From NCBI GenBank assembly GCA_051453625.1, contig JBOZIK010000001.1, forward strand, positions 169,914,374 through 169,978,373: a stretch of DNA of 64,000 nt. The letters are read 5' to 3'. The DNA comes from Welwitschia mirabilis. Its lineage: Eukaryota > Gnetophyta > Gnetopsida > Welwitschiales. Made by a program: the position numbers and the translations under genes. The notes beneath the pieces were generated by a model. The model was not told where the DNA came from. It saw only the letters and a list, made by a program, of their open reading frames with translations, and did no database searches. This document shows positions 34,012-45,240 of this stretch, piece by piece (within the stretch, counting starts at the first letter, position 1; each line of letters starts with the position of its first letter).

Positions 34012-34035
34012 CATCTAGTGACAATTCTTATAGTG
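34012..34035 (-). other. Second CACTA-like terminus inside H
   Basis: On the minus strand CACTATAAGAATTGTCACTA begins at 34035; its first 11 bases equal the expected end of H. It would be the right end of another CACTA element nested in H. I could not find a left partner, and the 3 bases after it are TAG. Confidence 0.4.
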
Positions 34036-34254
34036 TAGGATCTCTTGGAAGATGTATGTTAATTACATACCAAAGATGGTAAGAAATAATAGAAAAATGA
34101 AATAAAATTTTTGAATAATGAATCAAAATCCAAGCATCAATGTCTTATGTGATGCACTATACTACACTAAATGCTTATGGGTCTATAGCATCTTAGCTTA
34201 TGGCATAATTATTTTACATGCATAAAGGTTTACATAAGAGGTTTTTACTCTTTA

Positions 34255-34502
34255 GCCAAATTAAGTATAAGGCCCATGTCAATTTCAAGGAATCAAATCT
34301 TTCCATGTAACAATTGAGACCCAAAACTNNNNNNNNNNNNNNNNNNNNNNNNNNNNNNNNNNNNNNNNNNNNNNNNNNNNNNNNNNNNNNNNNNNNNNNN
34401 NNNNNNNNNNNNNNNNNNNNNNNNNNNNGCCAAATTAAGTATAAGGCCCATGTTAATTTCAAGGAATCAAATCTTTCCATGTAACAATTGAGACCCAAAA
34501 CT
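34255..34502 (+). repeat. Gap-flanking direct repeat in H
   Basis: 34255-34328 and 34429-34502 are the same 74 bases with one difference, on either side of a 100-N gap (34329-34428). Confidence 0.88.
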
Positions 34503-36940
34503 AATAATTAAAGACTGACATGCAAAAATGTTCCATTTTGCAAATCATAAGTTTCAAGTCTACCCAGATCTAGAGAAATGTAGTTAAAAACTTAACAAAG
34601 GTTATCTAAAGAATTTCATGCAATAGGTTTATAGTAAAAAATAACTATTCCAAAACTTGTACAATGTGCAAACACTAAAGAGCACCAGAAAACAAGGCTC
34701 ATCTAAATTTGCTATCATGAAACTTGTCACTCTGAGGCCTACATTTCTATAAATAATCATTTGACAAAGAGAATATAATACTCTCAACCATATTTTTCTT
34801 AATGAACTTTGTTAACTTAAGCTAAACTCATGTCTAATCTAGATTTCTTAAATGGCGAGGCATCAAAGCTATTTGAAATGAGCATTACTTGTGTTAATAA
34901 GATGTTTTGAAGAACATTCTATAAGCCTTACAAGTTTTCTCATGTCTTTGAAGAGTTCTTATTCTTATTTTTTATAAAAAGAATGTTGTACACGTACTAT
35001 TTCTTAAAAAAATATAATTCCATGCTTGAATGCCTTACTCAAGTACACTTCATGTACACTTAGGAAGGTGTATACACATCTTTAGGAATATGAAATCTTC
35101 AAACCTAAACATATGTATAAAACATGAAATATGGTATTGATGAAAAATTATGTTGTACAACCCTAAAAGAAGAAATCAGAAGCTATCAAACCTGAATTCA
35201 CTTCCTACAACTACTTGTCTAGCTTTTTCCATTTACAAGGTTTTATATTCATAAAGATGTGTATACTCCTCCCTGAGAGTACATATCAAGTGGACATTTG
35301 AGAGATAAGTGAAGCATGCTAGGATATAAAATTACCCTGCATGCTTTACTTCATCTCTAGTAACCTTTACTGAAATTATTTCTTTTTAAACCATAAAGCT
35401 TCTGTATATTCATGTTATGTACTTGAAAGTAGAGAGCTAGAATTCAATGAATAAAGCATAACAAACAATTACCGTGTTTTTGTTAAGTTAACACATTCCC
35501 ACTTCATAAGAATCTCATCTCCAAACTGAAGGCACAAAAGTGAATTGTTAAGAATATCTTGATCATATGAAAATATCTTGATATATACTCTATAATTTTC
35601 TTAATCAAACATAGCCAAACAAGGAATCTTAATATGTCAGAAATAGCAAAACTCTTATAACTATTGTATGACATTAAAAAATAGCTAGAGATGAGCATTT
35701 AGGATTATATGATTGGCTAATATTGTAATGTTGAAAAAGTTCTATGATTGAGAACGATGGAGATTTAGAATTTAAATATTTAGAATATGGAACAAAGAAC
35801 CAAATAGCAAGCAAATAAAAGATTATTTTGTTACTAGACAAGCTCTCATTCTAACTAATCAAAATTAACATAATTAATAATCTAGTGTTATGGATCCATG
35901 AGTCTTACTTTCAAAAGATTGAGAGGTGGAGAATCAGGATATCAAAGTCTCTCAGATAAAGACATAGTTACACAAGGAATAGAGAAAACTGTGGGAATAA
36001 GTGAAATTTTGAAGTTGTGGAAAATTACTTAATCCTATTGTATACTATGTTGTATTATTGTAATTAGTAGTGCCATTACTAGTATTTTACTAAAGTCAAT
36101 ACCCATAACAAATAAAAGATCCTACCTACAATAAATAAGAAAGCTAAATGCAATATTAGGACCAAGATTTAACATAAAGTTATAAAATAGCAAGTATGTA
36201 TTAAATAAAATATGTACATGGGTTGATAGAACTTGGATATTGGAAAACAAAACATGTCCTTGGAATTCTTAATAATAAACAAATCCACATTGTTTTATGA
36301 AAAAAAAGGTATAAAGACCCAAACCACTCCAATGTACTATTTATGGTTTTCTCTTTCTTTTTGTTATTCTTTAAGTTTATGTTCACTGTTCTTTTTTTTA
36401 CCTACTATTTTTCACTTCTAGGTATTTGACTACTTTATAATTCTTTTAATAAAATATTCATTTCATCCTAAATGTGTTGGTGATGTAATAGTGACAAAGA
36501 TACCTGTCAACTCCTATTTTAAATGTCAGAAGTGGGAAGCTTCAACATGTACATATGAGTAGTGAGTGGGCATTTTGTAGCCTAAATGAGAAGTAGAGAA
36601 ACTCAGTTATATAGTGAAAAGCCATGATTATTATTGATCAATATCAAACAATATGCAGGAAGAAACCTACCATTCTAGTGCACATGCTGTCATGTTTCTC
36701 TATCTAAAGGGTACATTTAGTACCCTTTATAAATTCCTTTTTATTATTAATAAAATTATTAACTTTTGTATTCTTGATTTAGTTATTCTTCTTCTTCCTC
36801 AATTCCCTAAAGAGATGTCAATTGACTTATATAAAAGTAAACATATTTCACATAGTTATTTTAAGTTTTTCTCATTTGTCAAACTATTAAGATAATGTAG
36901 GAAATACCACATGGGTGTAAGATTTCAAATTTAAAATGTG
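34503..36940. other. Interior of H, middle part
   Basis: AT-rich, no recognised gene. Small ORFs of 60-80 codons occur on both strands (36233-36421 plus, 36201-36386 minus, 36653-36895 plus) but overlap each other and look like chance. Confidence 0.45.
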
Positions 36941-36951
36941 CAATTTATTTT

Positions 36952-37545
36952 AGATCATTAATGGTATCATATGAGATATTAACTCTCATAAGCCAACCCA
37001 TGCTTTCATAGGTCATTAACGGTATCAAATAAGACATTAACTATCATGACCCTAATGGATTCTTTTAGAGGCTTTTTAAATCTAGAGTTATACAAGGTTG
37101 CATAAACGTATAGAAGCTAAGCTATTTTAGTACTATTTGTCATATTTCTTAGTGTACAAGGATCACAAATTATGTCATAATTTTTATAATTATATGATGA
37201 ACTTACACATTTTTCAAAACATAGTGGTTAGATGTCTAAACAATAATTATGGTCATTTCTTTAAAAGTTCAATTAAAATAATAGCTTTTAGAGGTTATTG
37301 ATGGTATTAGACAAGGTATTAACTATCATGATCCTACCAATCACTTTTAGAAGCTTTTTGAATCTATGATTAGATAAGATCACATGAACCTCTAACGAAA
37401 TTGAACTAGCCTAGTAGTATTAGTTCCGTTTCTTATTAGATGATGGTTAAAGATTACCTCTTAATTTTTATAATAATGAGATGGACTTATGCATTTTATA
37501 AGATAAACTGATTAGATATGAAAATGATAGTTATGATTATTTCTT
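36952..37545 (+). repeat. Tandem repeat of about 280 bases in H
   Basis: A unit starting AGGTCATTAACGGTATCAAA at 37011 is repeated at 37294 (AGGTTATTGATGGTATTAGA). A shorter copy of its head lies at 36952. The units share the order: ATTAACTATCATGA, GAGGCTTTTTAAATC-type text, and a closing GATGAACTTA-type stretch. Confidence 0.72.
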
Positions 37546-37560
37546 GACATTTCACACAAA

Positions 37561-37836
37561 ATGATAAACCTTTTATCAAATTTTTCCAAGAAACAAGAGA
37601 CTAACCTCAAAGATCTTAATGTTAATAAATACTTTGTTAATAGATACTATGCAAAAAAATTTTCTAAAAGAACAACAAAACCACCAATATGTAACAATCA
37701 AAGAATTATATCATTTTTAGAGAATTTGACAATCTTAGGAAGAGAATTAAAACACTCAAAATACCAAAATAAAAAAGGAAATGTCACAGTAATTAATCAA
37801 ATAATTGTAATAGAGGAAAATGATAAGAATCCTTAG
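37561..37836 (+). CDS. Uncharacterised 91-codon ORF in H
   Basis: Open from ATG at 37561 to TAG. The protein is Lys/Asn/Ile-rich (basic), with no Cys pair, no membrane segment and no motif I know. It starts 15 bases after the end of the 280-base tandem repeats. In DNA this AT-rich an ORF of 91 codons is unusual but can be chance. It could be a remnant of a CACTA-encoded protein. Translation is not shown by anything in the sequence. Confidence 0.2.
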   Translation: MINLLSNFSKKQETNLKDLNVNKYFVNRYYAKKFSKRTTKPPICNNQRIISFLENLTILGRELKHSKYQNKKGNVTVINQIIVIEENDKNP

Positions 37837-38499
37837 ATAATTCAAATATAAAGATACAATATTTCCTAAATAAAATAACTACAAAAAAGAAACTACAAAT
37901 TATTAAAAGAAATTTAATCAGACAATGTTCCCTGAAGAAACTAACTGTGATTATGATTTGAGAAAACCTCTAAGTCATACCACACATATTTGGGTAAAAC
38001 TTATGTACTACTTCTCAAAATTAAACATCAGGAAAAAAATGAAAGGAGTATGAAAAATTGAATAATTGAACATCTTGATTCCATCTTAGCTTCCACCATT
38101 CTTGATAGACCCTTCACACAAAATAGCTATGAATGCTACTAAATGCTAAAAAATTAAAATCCTTCCAAATTTATGTCTTTTATAGATTATCCCAGACTCA
38201 GTTGTTGGAAATTCATGGGCATAACTTTTTCCTAATTTTTTTTTCAAGAATTAGATTTATTATAGTTCTACCATTACCTATAACCCAAACTTGTAATGCT
38301 AGATTTCATTAATATATACAAGAAAACATTATTTATAAGATGAGACATTTATCATATAATTAGTAAGGACGTGCAGTGCTAATAATCTTAACTACTTATG
38401 ACTTTTTATCACCACAAAAATTAAGAGATCTACTAAAACTAGGGTTTCTTGTAATCAAAAGAACAATGAACGTGTTGTATAAAAATAACTAATAAAGCA

Positions 38500-38830
38500 C
38501 ATACAATGTGTAAAATACCTTGGTAAAATCTTAATGCATAAAACAACTTATAGCTCATGCACTATGTAGACCTTAGCTATTCTCAATGCACAAAAGCAAA
38601 AAGACATTTGCTAATCCTCAACACGCAGAAGAAAAAGGATCATGGCCAATTGTCCATGCATAGAAGAAAAAATACCTAGGCCGATTCTTCAATTCTTGAT
38701 GCACAAACAACCTACGCATAACATTTTTAGAAGAAATGCACACGATGGTTGTGCACTGCATTTTCACAAGAAATGTGCATGATGGTTGCACACTCTGCTT
38801 TAGAAAAAAGGTGTGCGATAGTTTTGTTTT
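38500..38830 (+). repeat. Short tandem repeats near right end of H
   Basis: 38730-38815 holds two and a half units of about 42 bases (GAAATGCACACGATGGTTG, GAAATGTGCATGATGGTTG). Just upstream, 38530-38700 has looser repeats around ATGCACAAAAGC. The block adjoins the right subterminal array. Confidence 0.65.
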
Positions 38831-38869
38831 TATTTTAGGTAATGGTTTTATTTTTTTAAGGAAATATGA

Positions 38870-39114
38870 GGAAGTGTCGTTTAAGGTGTTTTTCTTATTA
38901 AATGCCTTAAAAGATTAGATATTTTAAGGCATTTCTTTTACAAACATCTTAAAAACACTCGACAAGGGCTTTTAAGTTATTGGTTAGGAAAAATACCTTT
39001 AAAAGAATATTATTTTTTAATTCAAGGCATTTATTAGAGTGAGCACCTTAAAAAGCCTTATAATTAAGGTTTTTATTTAAATAAATGCCTTAAAAGCATA
39101 TTTTTCTTGTTGTG
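38870..39114 (-). repeat. Right subterminal repeat array of H
   Basis: At least seven degenerate AAGGCATTT/AAATGCCTT motifs up to the terminal inverted repeat. Mirrors the left array. Confidence 0.82.
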
Positions 39115-39560
39115 TCTAAACAGCAATAAAAATCATGTCCCTGAATTCTATCATGTATCTAGTCAAGAAAGAGTGTAGAATAATGATACTTTTTTGTGAC
39201 TTCATTTAGTTTTCTAAAATCTATGCATACTCTCCATTTCCCACCCTTTTTCGGTATTACAATTAAGAGACTAAACTACTTGTTTAACTATTAGATTTAA
39301 TCTTTTTTATAGTTACCTAATAGGTTTCATGTTTTCCTCAAGATAGATTTTATGTTGAACAATAGAAGGAGGAATGGCAGATAAATATTTATAAGATCAA
39401 CTAAATGCATAAATTTTGGAAGTTAAAAGAAAGATTAAGTTGACTCTTATTCGAGGAAGATATTCTCATTTATTATTAGAAGTTTGTACTAATTGTTATA
39501 GAGAAAAATATACTTTAGTCCACTAGGAAGATTTTTCAAAGTCAAATTCCCATTAAGCTT
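39115..39560 (-). pseudogene. Reverse transcriptase of C, N-terminal part
   Basis: Minus strand: LIVIPKKGGKWRV-type text with stops, then CIDFRKLNEVTKKYHYSTLF and DRISGH-like text ending in DFYCCL at the H insertion. This is the block just before the GYNQ motif that resumes at 31466. The lead-in above 39300 is poorly preserved. Confidence 0.82.
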
Positions 39561-39885
39561 TTCAGTTTTTATGATAGACTCATGTACTAGATAACCTTTC
39601 TTAAAGTGTGAGTTTTACTTATTGTTAAAAAATAGACTTTTATATAGACTAATGATTCTATTTCTAGTTCATTCTAACCTAAAAGATCATTTTCTGAATG
39701 CTTAAAGTTGGATATGTAAAAAGTCTTTAAGTTTGCAAATTCAAGTCAATCATCATAAAGAGTAAGTTCATGTGACATTAGTTATCTTTCTTTAAGTGAA
39801 CAATGTTTAAGGAATAAGGTTGGTTTAATTTGATTTCCTACATTCCATTCATTACCTAGGTCTTTCTTAGGTACATTAAAAACTC

Positions 39886-40610
39886 ATTTGAAAACTTTTT
39901 ATTCCTTAGTGATACTCCATCATTCTAGTTCTTACATCGATAATGCAATGGAATATTATATAAAAGGCTCTTCTTACAATCAATGGATAATATCTATTAT
40001 ATTTGACCTCTATTATAATCAAATATATCAAGTATAATGCCTTTTCAATTTGAATCACTAAGTTTTTGATGACTCCTAAGGGTTTCTTAACTAATGTATC
40101 TGCAAATTCCAAGATAATCTGAGTAGGTTCTATTCTACCTTCTAAACTAAATATCTTACAAANNNNNNNNNNNNNNNNNNNNNNNNNNNNNNNNNNNNNN
40201 NNNNNNNNNNNNNNNNNNNNNNNNNNNNNNNNNNNNNNNNNNNNNNNNNNNNNNNNNNNNNNNNNNNNNNNNNNNNNNNNNNNNNNNNNNNNNNNNNNNN
40301 NNNNNNNNNNNNNNNNNNNNNNNNNNNNNNNNNAATTGAAAACTTTTTATTCCCTAGGTGATACTCCATCATTCTAGTTCTTGCATTGATAATGCAATGA
40401 GATGTTGCACAGAAGGCTCTTCTTATAAGCAATGGATAACCTATATTATGTTAGACCTCTATTACAACCACATCTAACGAGTAGAATGGCTTTTCAATTT
40501 GAATCACTAAATCTTTGATGACTCCTAAAGGTTTCCTAACTAATGTACCTGCTAATTCCAAGATAATTTGAGTAGGCTCTATTCTATCTTCTAAACCAAC
40601 TCTCTTACAA
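39886..40610 (-). pseudogene. Retropepsin remnant of C, seen twice across a gap
   Basis: Minus strand, in two copies (39886-40162 and 40334-40610) separated by 171 N. The text is LVKKPLGVIKNLVIQIEKAL, then IIIEVKYNRYYPLIV, RRAF and FHCIIDVRTRMMEYH, then LGNKKFSI in the second copy. This corresponds to the family block IPVILGRPFLATANALI. The copies differ at roughly 10-12% of positions. The 40334 copy leads on to gag. Confidence 0.78.
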
Positions 40611-42660
40611 ATGTGTAATGGCATGATATTAACACTTGCTCTAATGTCAATTAAAGCACATTTTATTCTTTTTTCCCTCTAATTTAACATTGACTATTTC
40701 TACCCCTATATACTTAAATTTTAGAGATTTTTATAACACTAAGTTTGTAAGATATTGAGTAAAAAGACTTTGCTAGGAATTTTTTTTTTTTTTTTGTTTT
40801 CTTCTTATTAAGTCTTTCCCCAACTTAGAGTTTTTTTTGGCTTACTTGTAAAAGTTTTTAGAATGATAAGTCTATATTCACATTTTGTATTAAATTTTTT
40901 AGATGTTTATTAAAAGTTATATTTGTATTAAGCCTATCAAGCCAATGAGTAGCTATTTCTTTTCTATTTCTTGAGAAGAATTCTTCTTTTTACTTTTCTC
41001 ATGAGAAAGAAAGTTATGATTTTCTAGTATTTTAATGTCCTCCTCTTTCTCATCATCTCTAATGTTGTTTTAAGAGATTGATGCTTTACAAAGAGGAGGG
41101 TTTACTTCATTTCCACTTCATGTTATAACCTTATAATCTTTTCTTACTTTGTGAAAATTTAGTAGAGGTTGTGTTGATCCTTATGGTCTTTGGTTTGCTA
41201 ACATGGTTTTTTAAATAACATTTACTAAGGTTTGAATGTTAAAGTTTGTATTTTCTTATGATTTTCTACGATCATCTATAGAATTTATAAGTAAATCATT
41301 TTGATGTTGAAATTTTAATGAACTTTATTAAAAGTTTGAATTTTTAAATCAATTTTTAAAAGGTTGAAAATTGGTTTAAAATTTTTTGAATTTATTGTTA
41401 AAGGTTTAAAAATTAGTTTGTATGTGCATCCTTGATTCTGACTAATTTTTTATTTTAATTTTGATTTCGAAAGTCTGAAAATTTTTTATTAAAAGCATAA
41501 ACTTCTTCATATATTTTCTTTTTATAGATTAGCAATAGTAAACAATCCTTAGTTATGTGATAGTTGCCTTTACATAAGTCACATATTGGTACAACATTCT
41601 TTTCGATTGTTGATTTTGCATCTAGGATTATCTCAGTATATTTCTCCAAAGTTGTTGTAAAGTATTTAATCAAATTTGTAGGTTTGTATTCCATTTTGTC
41701 TACCTCTTTTTCTTCTTTTACTTCTTTTAAATCTTTGATGATTTATCCTCTAGTATGGTTATCTCTCAATGTTGGTCTTGGTCAAGTTTGGCTTACTTCA
41801 ATAAGTTTTTCTAATGTTTTTTAATCTAAGATTCATTAGGTTTACACCATAAGAGAAATCAACAAGTCATTTCATTTGGCTATTTTGTTTACTATAAAAG
41901 TAATTTATTAGCTCTTGTTGTGTAAATGCATCTATTAAATTAGAATGAATTATGATAAAGAAGCATTCATATGTAGAAGCATAATCCTTGTTTGATTGTT
42001 GGTAAAAATTGATCACTTCTTTTTCTTATTTTCCTAATGATTGCTTCACTCATAAATCTCGTAATAAAAACTTCTTGGACTTGATTCCAAGTTTTTAAAC
42101 TCTTGTGAAGCATATTTCTTAATCAAAGTTTTGCCTTTTCTTTTAATGTAATTGAAAAAATAACCAGATATGTATGATCACTAATTCTTCTTTTTTTTTT
42201 CAAAGGTAAGAACTAATTATTTAATGTACGCAATGTGTTAGAGGGGATCCTCATCATTTTTTCCACTAAAGATGGGATAGGCATTTAAATTTTTCAATTC
42301 AACATCATCTCCCAAGAGTAAATCAAAAGAAGTTTGTATTTTCCATTTTTTATTAGCTATTAGTTCCTTAACGGTAAGATTTGCATTAGGACTAGAGGTT
42401 GAAGACCCTATGACTTATTTTTAACTTTGCGAAGTGTCTAACATCTTAAAATTATCTTCTTCTAAATTACTTTCTAAAACATTTTCTTTCATGGAATCAG
42501 ACTTAGAAAAGATAAATCCAAAAGTAATATTGTATGCATCTAGTTATTATGTACCTAATTCTAATTTTAAGTCAACCAATCCTTCTTTTATATTTTCTTC
42601 TATCAGCAGTATTTTTTTCTATTATTTTTTTCTTATATTGACCATATCATAGCATGGTTT
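40610..42660 (-). pseudogene. gag remnant of C with zinc knuckle
   Basis: Minus strand. The capsid area near 42000-41830 gives NKDYASTYECFFIIIHSNL and DAFTQQELINYFYSKQNS, matching DAFTQVEVVNYFYSRLNN of D. An 80-codon open piece at 41694-41455 holds the zinc knuckle CDLCKGNYHITKDC (CX2CX4HX4C complete) at 41583-41542. It is preceded by LEKYTEIILDAKSTIEK. Poly-T/Asn-rich text follows towards protease. Only this piece is open for more than 70 codons. Confidence 0.8.
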
Positions 42661-43080
42661 AGACAGAAAAAAAATGAAATAAAAAATAACTATCAATCAT
42701 CTATCTAGTCATTAGGATGAAATAGGGGATGACAACATAAAAAATAAATGGAGTATTACTAAAATGAAAAAAAATTATCATAAGTAAAAATAAAGTAGTC
42801 ATCTACCTTGTCGTGAAAACGATTGTGGAGATGATAGTTATTTTAATATTACTTTAGATACTAAAAGAAAAATTCATAAATAAAAACAAACTGGAAAATT
42901 TATATTGTTGTTTTTAATGTTGTGGAAATGATAGAGAGGATGATAAACTGTTATTATAGACTAAGAAAAACTGAAAACTACATTTTTAAATAGAAATACA
43001 ATATCACTATAGATAAATATTCGAATTGAACTTCTATTTACTCACCCAAATGATGACAATTCTTGTACTTCTCAGTAGCC
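42661..43080 (-). other. Leader of C with repeated GATGAC-type motif
   Basis: Between gag and PBS. It contains at least three decayed copies of the motif pair also found in D (for example near 42695-42735, 42800-42840, 42910-42950). No coding frame. Confidence 0.6.
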
Positions 43081-43102
43081 TTCCCTTGCAATGATGCTAA
43101 GA
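43081..43102 (-). other. Primer-binding site of C
   Basis: Minus strand TCTTAGCATCATTGCAAGGG directly after the LTR end GCAACA. D has TCTTGGCATCATTGTTGAGA at the same place. Confidence 0.72.
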
Positions 43103-44334
43103 TGTTGCAGTGTATAATTTTACAATTCTTTATATCTTACTTAATCTTATTGATCACAAATAGATATATTACAAAATACAATACACTAGTATAGATGGAA
43201 GCAACTCAAATGTTGTAAACCCATTAAAGGCATGTGAGAGAACACATAAAGTTGATTTTTGAGAAAATATTGTATCTAGAACTTAAAAACAATGTAGGAA
43301 ATAGATATGCAATCAGTGCAAATGTACTTAATCTAGATGAACACTTATTGGATTATCAAATTAACTTATCAAGAAGATTGACCCTGTATAACCTAGATCT
43401 ACCAGGGAGGCTTTCACTAACCAAGACTAACTAAGGCTATCAAGAAAGTTAAATAAAGTGTAATTCACAATGCTTTTAAACTACTATTTTCAACCTTAAC
43501 AAAGGATGCCCTTAAGACCTATATCATTAATGAGACTATAACCGAATTAAGAATAAAATAAACCATAAGTAATATTCAATGACAAAAGAAACAAATTTTG
43601 TATTATAAATCAATTTAGCATCTGGATTATAAAACAGACACATCTTAATGAAGGATGCTTAGCCCATCACAAAAGAAATGTCTTTTTACAACTATACAAG
43701 ATGGATCTCCTACCCTTCAATCTCCTGTCATAAGAATTTTCAGTGCATTAAAGATGATAAGAAAGTGAAAGGGGGGTTTGTTTATATAGAAAATAAGGCA
43801 TAATCATCACTCAAAATGTGTCAAAAGATGCGCTCAAATCAGAGAAAGAAACATATGGAATGGATGAAAGTAGGCTAACTATTTCCGTTAGCATCCTGAC
43901 TATCATGAAAACAACATAAGGGATAATGATACATGAATCATCATTATTGTCTTACATGTCATGGGCATGATCATGAAGAAAACACATATTTAGAAAAGAT
44001 GAATTCATTAGTTCTAGCTCTAGTCCATATCAGCATTTACATGTAGCTTATGTAGGGCTATCATCCTGCCTACTGAAGGGATGACAAGGGGAACGTTAGT
44101 CCTCATTACCTTTTCAACTCAAGAGAAGTTAGCCTCTAGCATTATTAATCTTTCTTTAAAGCATTGAGCATCAGAATATCCCTAAAATTCCTCTAAACAT
44201 GCTAAGAATTGCATGTTTCTATGATCATTTATCAACTCTTCATAATCCTTAGAATTACATTTAAACTTATATACATGTCCTACAAAATAGCTCATAACAC
44301 TCCATCAAATACATACAATTTGGCAGTGCATCAT
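43103..44334 (-). repeat. 5' LTR of element C
   Basis: Minus-strand start TGATGCACTGCCAAATTGTA, end ACTGCAACA. Partner of 25311-26560; the two differ at roughly one base in seven by eye. TATA-like CTATATAAACAAA at 43776-43789. A 66-codon plus-strand ORF inside (43234-43434) has no meaning. Confidence 0.87.
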
Positions 44335-44369
44335 ATCACATTTATTTTTCATTTCTTTTAAATCCTTAC

Positions 44370-45240
44370 CATTATTTTTTATTTGGTCATTGAGTTATAA
44401 TGTGTTCAAAATCTTTACAATAATAGCACTAAGTTTCTTTTTTATTTTACTTATCTTCAACTTTTAAAGAGGTTCTACCATAGTATTTCCTTATAAAATA
44501 GTTTTTATCTCTTTTCTTTCTATCTACAAGCATTCTCTTGAAATGTTTTTAGGAAAGATCATGAATTGAAGCTATCATTTACATTTAATGCCATATTTTT
44601 ACCTTTTTTGCTTTTATGTAGATTTCTCAATTCAGAGGCAGGAATGTTACTTATTAGTTCCTTTAAGTTTATGTTATTAACATCCTTTGTGTACTTAATT
44701 AAACTAATCTTATTTTTGTATGCTTTGGAAAGATATCTTAATATAGTTTTTATAATTTGACTAAGAGATTTATGAAGTCATCATAAGCCATTAATGATCT
44801 TCATAAATTTGTTTCTGAAATTAGTAAATGACTCATCATTTTGCATCTAATTTTTCTCGAATTTGCATCATAAGAATTTTTTTTCTTTATCTTCTTGGTT
44901 TAACTTGCTCCTTTGTATGTCAATTGCAATTAATTCCAAATAGTTTTATTACTATTAAAATTTCTTACATATTTCTAATCTTCTAGATTTAGTGAATACA
45001 AAATAGCATTTATGGTCTTGTTATTAATAATGGCATTATTCTTATCTCTACATTACAATTTTATTCTTTCATTAACAACTAATATCTCAATACCATTAGT
45101 AGTTTTTAATTTATTTAGAGGTTCAAATATTTCTTTCATGATTATCCAATGTTTAAATCTTATTTTCTCAATGAAAAATTAAATTCTTGACTTTTAAAAC
45201 TTTTAGTTGTTACCATTAAAATAAGAAAGGTTGTTCATAT
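44370..45240 (-). pseudogene. Ty1/copia (SIRE-type) gag remnant, element J
   Basis: Minus strand. From 45180: FIEKIRFKHWIIMKEIFEPL and KLKTTNGIEI, then NAIINNKTINAILYSLNLED, KTIWN and LQLTYKGAS. This is the SIRE-type gag order (KMNALYCAL... AKEIWDKLEVTHEGT). Further down come LRNLHKSKKGKN-like text and a zinc knuckle near 44420, CYYCKDFEHIITQ, whose last Cys codon is now TGA. Stops elsewhere. C is inserted about 40 bases beyond it, so the rest of J should be left of 25311, where little is recognisable. Confidence 0.78.

Larger units (their letters stand above)
31467..39114 (+). mobile_element. CACTA (En/Spm-like) transposon H
   Basis: Ends are inverted repeats. The left end reads TACTATAAGAAATATAGG and the right end, in reverse complement, reads CACAACAAGAAAAATATG; both derive from CACTATAAGAAA. 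They are flanked by identical 3-bp TCT (31464-31466 and 39115-39117), the target-site size of this superfamily. Both ends carry arrays of the subterminal motif TTTTAAGGCATTT in either orientation. The insertion splits RT of C, and that reading frame continues across the point of insertion if one TCT is counted. I could not find a TNP2-type transposase, so it is probably non-autonomous or decayed. Gaps: 11 N at 31822 and 100 N at 34329. Confidence 0.9.
25311..44334 (-). mobile_element. Ty3/gypsy (Athila-type) element C, both LTRs present
   Basis: Minus-strand element with 5' LTR 43103-44334 and 3' LTR 25311-26560, each about 1.24 kb. PBS, leader, gag with CCHC knuckle, protease, RT, RNase H, integrase and a 1.6-kb 3' non-coding part are all in order. 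The 19-kb span includes a 7.6-kb CACTA transposon in RT and several N gaps. Flanking bases are AATCA (25306-25310) and TATCA (44335-44339), a possible 5-bp target duplication with one change. Same family as D. Confidence 0.87.

Noticed and set aside
34214-34498. 94-codon minus-strand ORF with an internal repeat
   Set aside because: The internal repeat is the gap-flanking duplication, and 34 codons are N.
40770-40800. Poly-T run as a terminator
   Set aside because: Plant nuclear repeat DNA; no stem precedes it and it lies inside gag of C.
43234-43434. 66-codon plus-strand ORF
   Set aside because: Lies on the opposite strand inside the 5' LTR of C; the matching place in the 3' LTR is broken.
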